Positions 35,632-44,724 of a stretch of 64,000 nt of DNA are shown piece after piece. Below the pieces are notes generated by a model. The model did no database searches, was not told the DNA's origin, and saw only the letters and a program-made list of their open reading frames with translations. The stretch comes from Candidatus Bathyarchaeota archaeon (GTDB lineage Archaea; Thermoproteota; Bathyarchaeia; Bathyarchaeales; Bathycorpusculaceae). The position numbers and the translations under genes were made by a program. The stretch is from NCBI GenBank assembly GCA_026014705.1, contig JAOZHU010000007.1:1-64000 (forward strand), given 5' to 3'. Each line of letters starts with the position of its first letter. The stretch's first letter is position 1.

Positions 35632-36057
35632 TCACTTTTTTGCCTTTGCATTTCGGATGGCGACAAAATCCTTGATCATCTGAGCGTGTTCAAACGCGAG
35701 AACCGATGGCAACGCGGTTAAACTGAACAGTTTGATGTCTTCAATTTCGGCTTCTTGCTTCTTGATTTCGCCGTGAACGATTTTCACTAGAAAACATGCT
35801 GGGTAATAGTCGTATTCCACGCTATCTTGAACTCCTTGCTCGTGGTACTCGCCTATCTTGCAGATTACCTCAGTGTGCAATCCTGTTTCCTCTTTAACTT
35901 CGCGCACTATTGTTTGCTCAACTGTTTCGCCGGGGTCAACTCTTCCGCCGGGCAAAGCCCAATAGCCCCTGAAGGGCACGGTGGCTCTTTTTATTAGCAG
36001 AATCCTGTCCGGAGGGAACGTTATGATAGCGGTTGCTGTTCTGCCGCTGAACGGCAT
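35632..36057 (-). CDS. Nudix hydrolase
   Basis: 141 aa. The Nudix box is GGRVDPGETVEQ followed by REVKEETGL, with all catalytic Glu and Arg residues present; LLIKRATVPFRGYWALPGG precedes it. It hydrolyses nucleoside diphosphate-linked compounds; the substrate is unknown. Alone on the strand. Confidence 0.9.
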   Translation of the reverse strand: MPFSGRTATAIITFPPDRILLIKRATVPFRGYWALPGGRVDPGETVEQTIVREVKEETGLHTEVICKIGEYHEQGVQDSVEYDYYPACFLVKIVHGEIKKQEAEIEDIKLFSLTALPSVLAFEHAQMIKDFVAIRNAKAKK

Positions 36058-36160
36058 TTATCATTTCTCCTAATTGAATAGGCTACTTCTTCGTTTTCTA
36101 ATTAGCTTCAAGCGTGCATGTAAAGATTGCTGCCGAAGAGCACTGGTGACCAACAGGGGG

Positions 36161-36808
36161 TTAAGCAACAACTCTGACGCAGCTTTCTAGAATATAGCAG
36201 TTTTCAGTTCCATTCCACACATATAGCAAGTCAGTGAGCACCATGGAGACATCTACAGGAGAGTCATGCGCCTCTACGGAAATATTAAATGAAAAGCTTG
36301 TTACGTTCTTATCAATTGTGAAGAACACAGGTTTTATCTCTGCATCAACTGGAAGCTCGCGCTCTTGAAGCAGGAATGGAACCTTAATCGTTGTGCTGCT
36401 GACGCGAAGGTAGGTTTGGCGAGTTTGCACTGGAAAAGAAGCGTTTACGCTGCTCAAAACAAGATAGAAACTGGCATCGCGGTCTCCATGATTTTCACAG
36501 TACAAGTTGAGCTGGTTTACTTCTTCAACGTAAAACTTGGCAGTGTCATTATCGATTGAACAACTGACAAGAGCACGCTTGGTTGCATTATCCATTTGAA
36601 AAATTAGCAGAACCAAAACCAAACCCGTGACAAGGTAAATCAAAATGTTTCTCTTTCTGCGGTATTTTCTCAAAGAAGGAAATCTAGCCAACAACACTAT
36701 GATAATAATCAAAATGCCGAGAAACATGGCGGCATAAGGCAGAGCGTAATAAAAGGGCGACTGATATAAGATAGGAATAGGCGGAAAAGTATCGTTAAAC
36801 GTTAACAC
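36161..36808 (-). CDS. Membrane protein with an outside beta domain, unknown family
   Basis: 215 aa. Two helices (about 22-42 and 53-71) flank a basic loop KYRRKRN, followed by an outside domain of about 140 aa with strand-rich segments such as FYVEEVNQLNLYCENHGDRDASFYLVL. No motif known to me. The start may be further in. Its neighbours give no clue. Confidence 0.6.
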   Translation of the reverse strand: MLTFNDTFPPIPILYQSPFYYALPYAAMFLGILIIIIVLLARFPSLRKYRRKRNILIYLVTGLVLVLLIFQMDNATKRALVSCSIDNDTAKFYVEEVNQLNLYCENHGDRDASFYLVLSSVNASFPVQTRQTYLRVSSTTIKVPFLLQERELPVDAEIKPVFFTIDKNVTSFSFNISVEAHDSPVDVSMVLTDLLYVWNGTENCYILESCVRVVA

Positions 36809-36920
36809 GAGTCCACCGAATAAACTTACAAAAACAGCTGCTTAAAAAAATTGCGTAATCTGCCAGTTTTAAACCTAAATGCACTTTTTTCCAGATTCCC
36901 TTGAACAGATAAACCAAACG

Positions 36921-37802
36921 TTAGCTGACTAGCAGTATAGCGATTATTATGAAAACGGCGCCTACACCAGAAACCACGGTCAACATCTCGCCGAGCACTA
37001 AAGTGGCGATTGCCATGGCAACTACTACCTCGGTTAGCAGCACGATACCTGAAGTCACTGCGGAAATGTGCTTTAGCCCCTTCAACCATAGATAGTAAGG
37101 AATCACCCAGCAGAAAACTGCAGTGTACGCGATAGCTAGCCACGCGTCTAAGGGCAAAGAAGTGAAGTTGCCAGTTGAAAAAGCCGCGGTGGGCAGAAGC
37201 GGCAGCAGAGTGAACAGCAGAAGCCACATCATAGACTGTAACAGGTTTTTGCTGTCCTTGACCAGAGGCTTATTGTAAATCATGAAGATAGCCCAGAGAA
37301 CCCCGGCACCGATGACGAGGAAATCTCCTGTGACGGTACCTTGGCTTAGAGAGGAGAAATCCAAGTTGGTCGTCATCAAAACCACGCCTACGAGGCTTGC
37401 TGCAACGCCTAATGCCTTTTTGCTTCCTAACTGCTCCTTTAACAGTATAGGGCTTAGTAGGGCAACCCAGACGGCGCTGAGGTTGATGAAAAGCGAGGAT
37501 TTGGACGCTGTGGTGTAAACCATACCAATATACTGCAGCAAATAAGCCAAACCGTTTGCTAATCCAAGGAAGAGAATCAGCCGCTTTTTGTTGAAGTTGA
37601 AGCTGAAGTTTTTTGTGAGCAGCGAAACCGACAGCATCACCAATGCGGCGAGGAGAAATCGCAGGAAGGCAAACGTGTAAGGGTCCATGTATTGCAAGCC
37701 GATTTTTATGGCTGGAAACGAAGTGCCCCATAGGAAGCCGGCTATAACGGTTAACAATAAGGCTTTCTTCTTGTTGCTTTCAAGCCCGCTCAAGCTTGGC
37801 AT
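36921..37802 (-). CDS. EamA-family drug/metabolite transporter
   Basis: 293 aa with ten hydrophobic segments in two repeats (about 10-150 and 155-290). The repeats open with LTVIAGFLWGTSFPAIKIGL and GAGVLWAIFMIYNK, as in the DMT superfamily. The substrate is unknown; relatives export amino acids, nucleosides or drugs. Confidence 0.88.
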   Translation of the reverse strand: MPSLSGLESNKKKALLLTVIAGFLWGTSFPAIKIGLQYMDPYTFAFLRFLLAALVMLSVSLLTKNFSFNFNKKRLILFLGLANGLAYLLQYIGMVYTTASKSSLFINLSAVWVALLSPILLKEQLGSKKALGVAASLVGVVLMTTNLDFSSLSQGTVTGDFLVIGAGVLWAIFMIYNKPLVKDSKNLLQSMMWLLLFTLLPLLPTAAFSTGNFTSLPLDAWLAIAYTAVFCWVIPYYLWLKGLKHISAVTSGIVLLTEVVVAMAIATLVLGEMLTVVSGVGAVFIIIAILLVS

Positions 37803-37940
37803 TGGTCTTCCCTTAGCTTTGCCATTCAGAGAGCTGAACGTGTTTAAGGCTTTTGGAGCTTAAGTGGTTTTTAACTCGTTTGAAAATCGGAATTGAATGA
37901 AAAAGAAAAAAACGAAATTGTCGATATAAACCGTGTCAGT

Positions 37941-38510
37941 TTATTTTTTTAGTAGTTTGCCGTTTTTAGCTGGCACAAAAACCGCTGCTGCCACGGTTGT
38001 AGTCCACAAGCCTGCTTTGTCTCCTGTTGCCGACTGGGTAATGTTAGCGGTTTTGATGATTAATCCGCTGGTTTTGAAAAGCTGTTTCCTTTCGTCCCAA
38101 GCTTTTTCAGGGTCAAACTGGATGCCCATGGTCGTTGCCAGCATTGTTGCAGCCAAATCTTCAGCGTAGTCTCCAGCTGTCTCGTCTGTTTGCCCGAACG
38201 AATGGTGCTCAGACAAATAGCCGTACTGGTTCTTGCCTGATGGAATGGCAACCCCTATCGAGGAAGCAAGCAGTCTGTGCGGTTCAGGAGTGGCGTTTCG
38301 GGCTAAAACCACAAATGTGATTTCGCCTGGCTGCAGCATTTTTAGGCCTTGCTCTCGCGAAAGCATTTTGCATCCCGGAGGCACTATGCTTGAAACGTTC
38401 ACGAGGTTGCAGTGTTGGATGCCAGCATCGCGCAGTGCAAGTTCAAAAGATTGCAGTTGCTCTTTGTGTTTTCCGACTCCCTTGGTTAGGAAGAAGTATT
38501 TAGGTATCAT
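37941..38510 (-). CDS. pdaD: Pyruvoyl-dependent arginine decarboxylase
   Basis: 189 aa. The self-cleavage site is in [10 protein letters not shown] (Ser near residue 42), where the pyruvoyl group forms; [19 protein letters not shown] and [12 protein letters not shown] are further family segments. It makes agmatine from arginine for polyamines and agmatidine in tRNA-Ile2, and is typical of archaea. A perfect inverted repeat lies 2 nt upstream of the start. Confidence 0.93.
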   Translation of the reverse strand: MIPKYFFLTKGVGKHKEQLQSFELALRDAGIQHCNLVNVSSIVPPGCKMLSREQGLKMLQPGEITFVVLARNATPEPHRLLASSIGVAIPSGKNQYGYLSEHHSFGQTDETAGDYAEDLAATMLATTMGIQFDPEKAWDERKQLFKTSGLIIKTANITQSATGDKAGLWTTTVAAAVFVPAKNGKLLKK

Positions 38511-38512
38511 TT

Positions 38513-38531
38513 TTCGTATCGCAAATACGAA
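38513..38531. promoter_or_regulatory. Inverted repeat at the pdaD start
   Basis: Perfect 7-bp arms TTCGTAT and ATACGAA, 5-nt spacer. A TATA-like TAATAAATGG lies about 20 nt further upstream, so the dyad covers the likely transcription start. Possible repressor site. Confidence 0.45.
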
Positions 38532-38893
38532 TTGCAGAATCCATTTATTAGCCTTTTGTTTTATGAAAAGAAGACTATTGTTCTGTTACGACATTCAATC
38601 AGTAAGCATTTAAAAAACATGGGCGGTATTTCTGGCGATTTCGCCTGCGGTGCGGGGCTTCATTTTTCAGCATCTGTAAGATGTTTTTCATCCAGACTCA
38701 ATCAGGTGCATTCTGCTATCGAGCATTGCTTTCTACTTTGATTTGATAAAAATTGGGCTTTCAAAATGTTTCCCCAAAAACACTTTTCTTTCCTCTGCAT
38801 AACAAAGTTATTTCGAATTAAGCATTATTGCACAGAAATTGGAATCTAATCCATAAAATATTAATTGAAGCTTGATGTAATGGTTTGGTGTTT
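38532..38893. other. Intergenic region between pdaD and a surface-protein gene
   Basis: About 360 bp without a supported gene. A box ATAAAATA (38853-38860) about 34 nt before the ATG at 38894 is the likely promoter of the next gene. I see no RNA gene or repeat. Confidence 0.5.
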
Positions 38894-39727
38894 ATGAAAA
38901 AAAAGGCGTTAGCAGTGGCTCTTATCTGGGCGTTATTGTCAGTGACAGCGAATTTTTGTGGGACTAATGCTGTTCCAGTTCAGACGGGGCAATCGTCAGC
39001 GTCCACGCGGCAATTCGATGTTGACTTTCTTTACGCTTATATTGAAAGTGGCGCTTATTACATTGGAACCGTTGTTTTCAACGTGACGCGTGTTTCTGGC
39101 GTGCCACTTTCTTCAGAAGGCATGATTGAGGTTTACAAAGCGGAGGTTCTTGCAGATGGGCAGCTCATAGGCTGCAAAACAGTTGGGTGGCAGATCGGCA
39201 AGGGTTTGTCCGCGGATGCCAGGATGGGTTACGCCATGAGCCTCGGTTCTTTTTATGGCACAACCGCGTGTGGCTTGCAGGATATTGGAATCCCCATTAA
39301 TCCTTACTTGCAGGAACCCCTTAACTTGGTGGAACCAGTCTCCGTGATCATAACGAGGCTGGGTTGGATATCAGTCAACGGCGACGATGTGCATAGTCGT
39401 TTGTCGGTTAATGAGACCCTGCAGCAAGTTCAGCTTGAAACGTTTGGAGACGGATTTCTATACAACGCTTTGGTGCCCACGGAACAACTGCAACTAATAG
39501 ACCCGCTCCGTCCAGTAGATACTCTCAACTCCACTTCGCCAAACCCTTCACCATCTCAAGAACCCACATCGCCGCAGGAAACGAAACCTGAAATATTTCC
39601 AATAACATTAGTTTTAGCGCCAATAGATGCAATTGTTGCTGCTAGCGCAGGTCTGCTGGTCTACCTCAGAAAACGCAAGCGTCAAACTTATGTTGGTCGG
39701 TTCAATTTTTTTATTTCCATCAAGTGA
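38894..39727 (+). CDS. Secreted protein with PFP-type C-terminal membrane anchor
   Basis: 277 aa from the ATG at 38894 (TTG 38885 and GTG 38888 lie in frame just upstream). Signal peptide MKKKALAVALIWALLSV, then one domain (about 40-210) rich in strands. A Pro/Ser/Thr linker (NPSPSQEPTSPQET) leads to EIFPITLVLAPIDAIV, a helix and VYLRKRKRQ. The anchor resembles those of the large surface operon, although this gene stands alone. Function unknown. Confidence 0.7.
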   Translation: MKKKALAVALIWALLSVTANFCGTNAVPVQTGQSSASTRQFDVDFLYAYIESGAYYIGTVVFNVTRVSGVPLSSEGMIEVYKAEVLADGQLIGCKTVGWQIGKGLSADARMGYAMSLGSFYGTTACGLQDIGIPINPYLQEPLNLVEPVSVIITRLGWISVNGDDVHSRLSVNETLQQVQLETFGDGFLYNALVPTEQLQLIDPLRPVDTLNSTSPNPSPSQEPTSPQETKPEIFPITLVLAPIDAIVAASAGLLVYLRKRKRQTYVGRFNFFISIK

Positions 39728-39930
39728 GGATACACGAAAAATCTAATGATAGATATTTTAGAACAATGGCTCAACAAATACACATGTTATTTTCCTGTGT
39801 AAGGTTTTTGGCCCAGGGCGTTAAGCCAAGAAGGATTCCAACAAAATCACCGATAGAGGATGATAACTTCCTTCAACAATGGGAGATATATGTCCAAGCA
39901 AATCTCAGAATTTGCGAAGCTACACTATAG
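39724..39930 (+). CDS. Doubtful 68-codon frame before the Orc1/Cdc6 gene
   Basis: Starts with a GTG that overlaps the preceding stop (GTGA) and ends 15 nt before the Orc1/Cdc6 start. No recognisable motif, no signal peptide. The coupling is typical of real genes in this genome, but composition alone does not prove it. Confidence 0.25.
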   Translation: MRIHEKSNDRYFRTMAQQIHMLFSCVRFLAQGVKPRRIPTKSPIEDDNFLQQWEIYVQANLRICEATL

Positions 39931-39935
39931 AACTA

Positions 39936-39951
39936 TTCCATTTCAATGGAA
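39936..39951. promoter_or_regulatory. TTCCAT / ATGGAA dyad at the Orc1/Cdc6 start
   Basis: Perfect 6-bp arms with TTCA spacer, followed by AAAAG. The TCCA-TGGAA core resembles the mini-ORB elements bound by archaeal Orc1/Cdc6; it overlaps the ATG at 39946. Only one copy was noticed. Confidence 0.3.
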
Positions 39952-41172
39952 AAGAATAACACTGCCCTACGCATAGTTAGTTTAGGGTTTGAGTCTGTGA
40001 GATTTCGTCGAAGCGTGTTCAAAGATGAGGCAAAGCTGGACATCAACTACGTACCTGGTAGGCTGCCTCACCGCGAGAAAGAACACCGCTTGCTGATGGA
40101 ATTCTTCGATTTCCTGCTGCATTCTCCAGAGAAAATGACGCAACGCGTGATAATAACAGGCGAAGTGGGCACGGGAAAAACCGCTCTCGCCCAACGCTTC
40201 GGAGCCGACGTAGTGATCGAAGCCAACAAATCAGGCGTGAAACTGCGTTATGCGCATGTTAACTGCCGTGAATACCGCGGCAAACTGCTCCTCATCCTGC
40301 ATCAGGCAATAGCTGTTTTTCGCCAGAACTTTCCGAAACGCGGCTACTCTGCAGAGGAACTCCTCGGCACGCTCATGCAAATTCTAGACGAGGAAAACAC
40401 GCAGCTCATTCTGACTTTGGACGAGTTTGACACGCTTATTGAACGCGAAGGTTCAGAAGCAGTCTACAAACTGACGCGGCTGCAGGAAACACGCGCAGGC
40501 AAACCCCAACGAATATCGCTTATTTGCATTTTACGAGATTTGAAACCAACCGAACGCTTAGACGTCAGCGCAAAAAGCACGCTGCAACGCAACGTAATCA
40601 ACCTCGAAAAATACTCGCAGCAACAGCTTGCCGATATACTGAACGACCGCATCCAACTGGCTTTCAAGCCGTCAACAATTGCCGAAGATGTGGTCAACAT
40701 GGTTGCTGAATTGGCGTTTTCCGAAAGCGGCAACGCCCGCTTCGCCATTGAACTGTTGTGGCGAGCAGGAAAATACGCTGACGCCGATGGGTTAGGCGAA
40801 GTTCCCCCTGAATGTTTGCGGAAAGCAGTTTCCAGTATAATGCCAACACTGCGCAAAAGCGAGTTGGCTTCTTTGGGGCGCCACGAAAAACTGTTTCTGC
40901 TGGGCGCAGCGCGGATTTTCAAGGAGACACAGAAGGCGTATGTTTCTTTATCGGAGATTGAAAAGGCATACACAGTAATATGCGAAGAGTTCGAGGAACA
41001 ACCGCACAGTCACACTCAACTTTGGAAACACACGCAGTTTTTCTCCGCATTGGGAATACTGAAAACCGAAGTGGCGTCAACGGGCAAACGCGGCAGGTCA
41101 ACACGGATTTCTCTGCCATCAATTCCCGCAGTCGAATTGGAGAAAGAATTAAGTGCCCTATTGGAAGAGTGA
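39946..41172 (+). CDS. cdc6: Orc1/Cdc6 AAA+ replication initiator
   Basis: 408 aa. VFKDEAKLDINYVPGRLPHRE opens the protein in Cdc6 style; Walker A is GEVGTGKTA (about 69-77), Walker B LILTLDEFDTLI, and sensor 2 lies in SGNARFAIELLWRAG. The C-terminal winged helix (about 320-408) binds origin DNA. It licences replication origins. A small winged-helix gene and the moa operon follow on the same strand. Confidence 0.9.
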   Translation: MEKNNTALRIVSLGFESVRFRRSVFKDEAKLDINYVPGRLPHREKEHRLLMEFFDFLLHSPEKMTQRVIITGEVGTGKTALAQRFGADVVIEANKSGVKLRYAHVNCREYRGKLLLILHQAIAVFRQNFPKRGYSAEELLGTLMQILDEENTQLILTLDEFDTLIEREGSEAVYKLTRLQETRAGKPQRISLICILRDLKPTERLDVSAKSTLQRNVINLEKYSQQQLADILNDRIQLAFKPSTIAEDVVNMVAELAFSESGNARFAIELLWRAGKYADADGLGEVPPECLRKAVSSIMPTLRKSELASLGRHEKLFLLGAARIFKETQKAYVSLSEIEKAYTVICEEFEEQPHSHTQLWKHTQFFSALGILKTEVASTGKRGRSTRISLPSIPAVELEKELSALLEE

Positions 41173-41192
41173 AAGAAGGAGAAGCAAAATTA

Positions 41193-41465
41193 ATGGAAAT
41201 AGAAGAAGTCTTTTCCTCCAAACCCAGAATGAAAATTCTGAAACTCATCGCGCGGTTAGGCACGCTTAACATTTCCGAAATCACAAAACGCACAAAGTTA
41301 AACTACACAGCCACAAATCAGCATTTAAAACTGCTGGAAACCGAAGGCATACTGCAGCAGAGAACCTATGGAAGAATCCGAATGTACAAATTCAACGAAA
41401 ACTCTCCTAAAGCCAAGGCAGTGCAAAATCTTATAGACACATGGGAACAGGTAAATAACCAGTAA
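41193..41465 (+). CDS. Small winged-helix DNA-binding protein
   Basis: 90 aa: EVFSSKPRMKILKLIARLG, then ISEITKRTKLNYTATNQHLKLLETEGIL and RMYKFNE, a full ArsR-like winged helix with no sensor domain. I use the ATG at 41193, with a GAAGGAG ribosome-binding site upstream, although the frame is open further up inside the Orc1/Cdc6 gene. It lies between the initiator and moaC, and might control either; that is inference. Confidence 0.8.
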   Translation: MEIEEVFSSKPRMKILKLIARLGTLNISEITKRTKLNYTATNQHLKLLETEGILQQRTYGRIRMYKFNENSPKAKAVQNLIDTWEQVNNQ

Positions 41466-41480
41466 ACACACAGCATACGT

Positions 41481-41933
41481 ATGGAGGAAAAAACTGTGAC
41501 CATGGTCGACGTGTCCGATAAAGCGGAAGTCTTTCGAGAAGCAACCGCAACGGGAACGATAAAGCTGAAAACTGAAACAGTAAAACTGATAAAAACAGGA
41601 AAAATAGCAAAAGGCGACCCCCTGTACACCGCCAAGATTGCAGGCGTCCTTGCCGCCAAAAAAACAAGCAGCATAGTTCCCCTCTGCCACCCGCTGCCAT
41701 TAACAAACGTGGAAGTTGAAACAAAAGTCACAGATGAAAACACAGTTGAAGTGACAGCTACTGTTAAAACCAAGGCACAGACAGGCGTGGAAATGGAAGC
41801 GTTAGTCGCCACCGCCACGGCTTTACTCACGATATGGGACATGACGAAACAGTACGAAAAAGACGCGGACGGACAATACCCAACAACGGCAATACAGAAT
41901 ATCCGCGCCGTGAAAAAACTGAAACGGGCGTAA
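41481..41933 (+). CDS. moaC: Cyclic pyranopterin monophosphate synthase MoaC
   Basis: 150 aa. MVDVSDKAEVFREATATG, the KGDPLYTAKIAGVLAAKKT segment with catalytic Lys, LCHPLPLTNVEV and GVEMEALVATATALLTIWDM identify MoaC. It turns the 3',8-cyclo-GTP product of MoaA into cPMP in molybdenum/tungsten cofactor synthesis. First gene of moaC-moaB-moaA; 4 and 2 nt separate the three. Confidence 0.95.
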   Translation: MEEKTVTMVDVSDKAEVFREATATGTIKLKTETVKLIKTGKIAKGDPLYTAKIAGVLAAKKTSSIVPLCHPLPLTNVEVETKVTDENTVEVTATVKTKAQTGVEMEALVATATALLTIWDMTKQYEKDADGQYPTTAIQNIRAVKKLKRA

Positions 41934-41937
41934 CACC

Positions 41938-42468
41938 ATGAGCGAAAGCACAAAAAAACACAAAGCCACAGCGCCCACACAGATAAACTTCGCCATCTTA
42001 ATATGCAGCACCTCCCGTTACCAGCAGCTGCAACAAGGCGCCGAAACAACTGACGTTTCAGGCGACTTGATTGAAACCCTAATCAGAAACGCTGGACACA
42101 AAATCCTACTCAAAAAGATAATTGCGGACGACAAAAACCAAATTCAAGAAGCCGCTAAAAGCATTCTGGAATCCCCAATTTTGAACGCGGCTATTTTCTG
42201 CGGTGGCACAGGCATCGCACCGTCAGACATCACCATAGAAACAGTTACGCCTTTTTTGGAGAAAACTTTGCCTGGATTCGGCGAAATCTTCAGACGTCTA
42301 AGCTACGAAAAAGTTGGCTCAGCAGCACTTTTATCCCGCGCCATCGCAGGCGTGGCAAAAGGCAAAGCCATCTTCTGTATCCCGGGTTCCCCTGACGCTG
42401 CACGTGTTGCAGTAGAAATGCTTATTTTGCCCGAAGCGCCACACATCGTTAGGCACGCACGGGAATAA
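41938..42468 (+). CDS. moaB: Molybdopterin adenylyltransferase-type protein MoaB
   Basis: 176 aa. Family segments FAILICSTSRY, DVSGDLIETLIRNAGH, AIFCGGTGIAPSDITIETV and KAIFCIPGSPDAARVAVEML. MoaB of archaea adenylylates molybdopterin before metal insertion. A non-standard N-terminal extension (about 15 residues, Lys/Ala/Thr-rich) precedes the core. Confidence 0.93.
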   Translation: MSESTKKHKATAPTQINFAILICSTSRYQQLQQGAETTDVSGDLIETLIRNAGHKILLKKIIADDKNQIQEAAKSILESPILNAAIFCGGTGIAPSDITIETVTPFLEKTLPGFGEIFRRLSYEKVGSAALLSRAIAGVAKGKAIFCIPGSPDAARVAVEMLILPEAPHIVRHARE

Positions 42469-42470
42469 CG

Positions 42471-43406
42471 ATGGTGTTAACGGACAACTGCAGTCGACCA
42501 CTTCTTAACCTGCGAATAGCAGTAACTCCGCGCTGCAACCTACGATGCGATTACTGCCACAGAGAAGGCGAAGAAAACTGCGCACGAACCGCAACAACCG
42601 AGGAAATGTCGGTCAGCGAAATCGTACGCATAGCCAAAACCGCCGTTAGTTTAGGCATCTCGCGGATTAAACTGACAGGCGGAGAACCGCTCATGCGCAA
42701 AGACATCTGCGAAATCGTCAAAGAAATAGCTGACATACCAAATGTGACAGACTTGTCAATGACCACCAACGGCATATTACTTGGCTTCATAGCTCAAGAG
42801 CTACGCGCCAGCGGACTAAAACGCGTGAACATCAGCCTGCCAACTTTGAACGCTGAAACCTACAAGAAATTAACGGGAGGCAACATAGAAAACGCTTTAG
42901 ACGGCGTCAAAGCCGCTGTCTCAGCAGGGTTCCAGCCAGTTAAACTTAACATGGTGGTTCTAAACGGGCTAAACGTTGACGCAGTTCAAGACATTATGGA
43001 CTTCGCCCGGCAAACAGGCACTATACTGCAACTCATTGAACTGGACCCAATAAACGTTGAAGGCACATACTATTCCACGTACCATAAGTTCCTGACAGAA
43101 CATGAGGAAATGCTGAAACAAAAAGCGTTAACAACCGAAACTAGACGCTTCATGCATAACCGCCGCATTTACAAGCTTCCCGACGTGACAGTAGAGGTCG
43201 TTCATCCAACAGAAAACGGCGACTTCTGCGCCCACTGCACTCGACTGCGTGTAACCAGCGACGGAAAACTAAAACCCTGCCTGATGAGAAACGACAACCT
43301 CGTCGACATCTTAACGCCAATACGAAAAGGCGCAAACGACGAAGAGTTAAGAACCCTTTTCATGAGCGCAAACCAAAAAAGGGAACCCTACAACAAAAAC
43401 ACCTGA
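42471..43406 (+). CDS. moaA: GTP 3',8-cyclase MoaA
   Basis: 311 aa radical SAM enzyme. The cluster motif is VTPRCNLRCDYCHREGEE (C21, C25, C28); GGEPLMRKD follows, and the second cluster Cys lie in FCAHCTRLRVTSDGKLKPCL. It starts molybdenum/tungsten cofactor synthesis from GTP. The C-terminal double Gly found in many MoaA proteins is absent (end is REPYNKNT), so either activity does not need it here or the end is altered. Confidence 0.93.
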   Translation: MVLTDNCSRPLLNLRIAVTPRCNLRCDYCHREGEENCARTATTEEMSVSEIVRIAKTAVSLGISRIKLTGGEPLMRKDICEIVKEIADIPNVTDLSMTTNGILLGFIAQELRASGLKRVNISLPTLNAETYKKLTGGNIENALDGVKAAVSAGFQPVKLNMVVLNGLNVDAVQDIMDFARQTGTILQLIELDPINVEGTYYSTYHKFLTEHEEMLKQKALTTETRRFMHNRRIYKLPDVTVEVVHPTENGDFCAHCTRLRVTSDGKLKPCLMRNDNLVDILTPIRKGANDEELRTLFMSANQKREPYNKNT

Positions 43407-43519
43407 ACAAGCTCTCAGATAATCAAATTTCTTCTTAACTCACAACCCCAAACAAACAGCGAAGAGAAAAAAATGCAAAAACGAAAACAACTCGTAACGA
43501 AAACGAGAAAACATTGGCT

Positions 43520-43813
43520 TTAACATTGAAGCTTCTTGTGGCGTCGGTAAAGTATGAAAACGTGCCCGCGCACTTCAACCAGCGCCGCACCAGTCTGCTC
43601 AGCCGCTTCAGCAGCTATGGTCTGCGCAGTGTTATCCTGCTGCAGCGCAGCCGGCAAAATCCGCACCTTTACCATCCGTTGCTTGCCTAATTGATTCTCA
43701 ATCTCGCCCACCAGCGAAGACGTCAAACCGTCTTTGCCAACCCACACCGTAGGCTTCTCATCCTTCAACTTAAACCTTACATGACGCTTCATCCGAGTAG
43801 TAATCTTACTCAA
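43520..43813 (-). CDS. CRM-domain (YhbY-like) RNA-binding protein
   Basis: 97 aa from a TTG start (43813) that overlaps the rnp4 stop, supported by AAGGAGGG 10 nt upstream; ATG 43792 is an alternative. The CRM domain spans nearly all: KDEKPTVWVGKDGLTSSLVGEIENQL, KVRILP, AAEAAEQTGAALVEVRGHVFILYRR. YhbY proteins bind pre-ribosomal RNA. Pairing with an RNase P subunit suggests RNA processing. Confidence 0.85.
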   Translation of the reverse strand: MSKITTRMKRHVRFKLKDEKPTVWVGKDGLTSSLVGEIENQLGKQRMVKVRILPAALQQDNTAQTIAAEAAEQTGAALVEVRGHVFILYRRHKKLQC

Positions 43814-44142
43814 GCTCCATTTCCCTCCTTTTTCATTCGTAACGCCCTGCGCGTCTGATGACCGCACACAAGACATGTAACCACCACATGCGGCTCTCTC
43901 CGCTGCTGAACCCGCACGCGGCAATTACTGCCATGTACAAACAATGCGTTGCAGTTCCTGCAGAAGCGACGCCTATAGTCGGCGGGCAAACGTATCTTTG
44001 CAGCCATGGCGATTCTCCGCGCGACCTCCACATAACGGCGAGCCAGTGCAGGGTTTTCTCTGCACACAGTTTCAGCTTGCTGGAACAGTATTTGCATGCG
44101 CTGTTTAGCTATTTGCCTTGTGGCTGAACCCATCTTTGACAT
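43810..44142 (-). CDS. rnp4: Ribonuclease P protein component 4 (Rnp4/Rpp21)
   Basis: About 110 aa from ATG 44142, with GAGGGTG just upstream (44133 is another ATG). The N-terminal helices IAKQRMQILFQQAETVC and LARRYVEVARRIAMAAKIRLP are typical, then the zinc ribbon FCRNCNALFVHGSNCRVRVQ with C-x2-C and TCLVCGHQ. Rnp4 with Rnp1-3 supports the catalytic RNA in 5' tRNA processing. It overlaps the CRM gene by 4 nt. Confidence 0.92.
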   Translation of the reverse strand: MSKMGSATRQIAKQRMQILFQQAETVCRENPALARRYVEVARRIAMAAKIRLPADYRRRFCRNCNALFVHGSNCRVRVQQRREPHVVVTCLVCGHQTRRALRMKKEGNGA

Positions 44143-44268
44143 TTCACCCTCAAAGCATAAAGGCATATTTTAGCAACAGAAAAGACGCCATTGCTCAATA
44201 ACGTTTCTGTTCATACACATATGTTAACAAGGAAAAACACGTGCTTAACTTATCAAGCAATAGTTCAC

Positions 44269-44499
44269 TCATTTTCCAGCGCTTGAATCTCTGCGTCGCC
44301 ATCTAAGCTGAACATGAACCCTCTGCACCAAGCCCTTACGCTCCAGAGACGCGATACTGCGGTGAATCGAGTTATACTCCTTCGTCTTGTAATCCACAAG
44401 CTTGCCAAAAACAATCTCCGCAATTTCCTTAGTTGTCATCGCGGGCTGTATCTCCAAAATCTCCAGAATCTTTCGCTGGTTCTTGGAAAGACGCGCCAT
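44269..44499 (-). CDS. Small winged-helix transcription regulator
   Basis: 76 aa. LSKNQRKILEILEIQPAMTTKEIAEIVFGK, then NSIHRSIASLERKGLVQRV form one winged helix. The ATG at 44499 is chosen because a TATATAAAAG box (44535-44544) lies about 40 nt upstream and GGGAGGAG is at the start. No ligand domain. Read in the same direction as rnp4 after about 100 bp. Confidence 0.75.
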   Translation of the reverse strand: MARLSKNQRKILEILEIQPAMTTKEIAEIVFGKLVDYKTKEYNSIHRSIASLERKGLVQRVHVQLRWRRRDSSAGK

Positions 44500-44724
44500 C
44501 TCCTCCCATCTCCAAACAGAAGAAAACAGCACTCTTTTATATAAATCAACACTCAAAAAGTTCAGACTCACCATTGTGGTATAGCAGATTATTGATTTCT
44601 AATTCATGAGAGTGAGGCTTTTTAATTGATACGTACAACTTTTAAAAACTCTTTTTACCGATTTGTTATTGGAGCTTTAGTTCCAAAAAAATTTAGAAGA
44701 ATGGACTGTATTATTTTATAGTGG

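Noticed and set aside
41927..41939. GTAACAC between moaC and moaB as a NikR half-site
   Set aside because: No partner half at the right distance, and it spans a stop-start junction.
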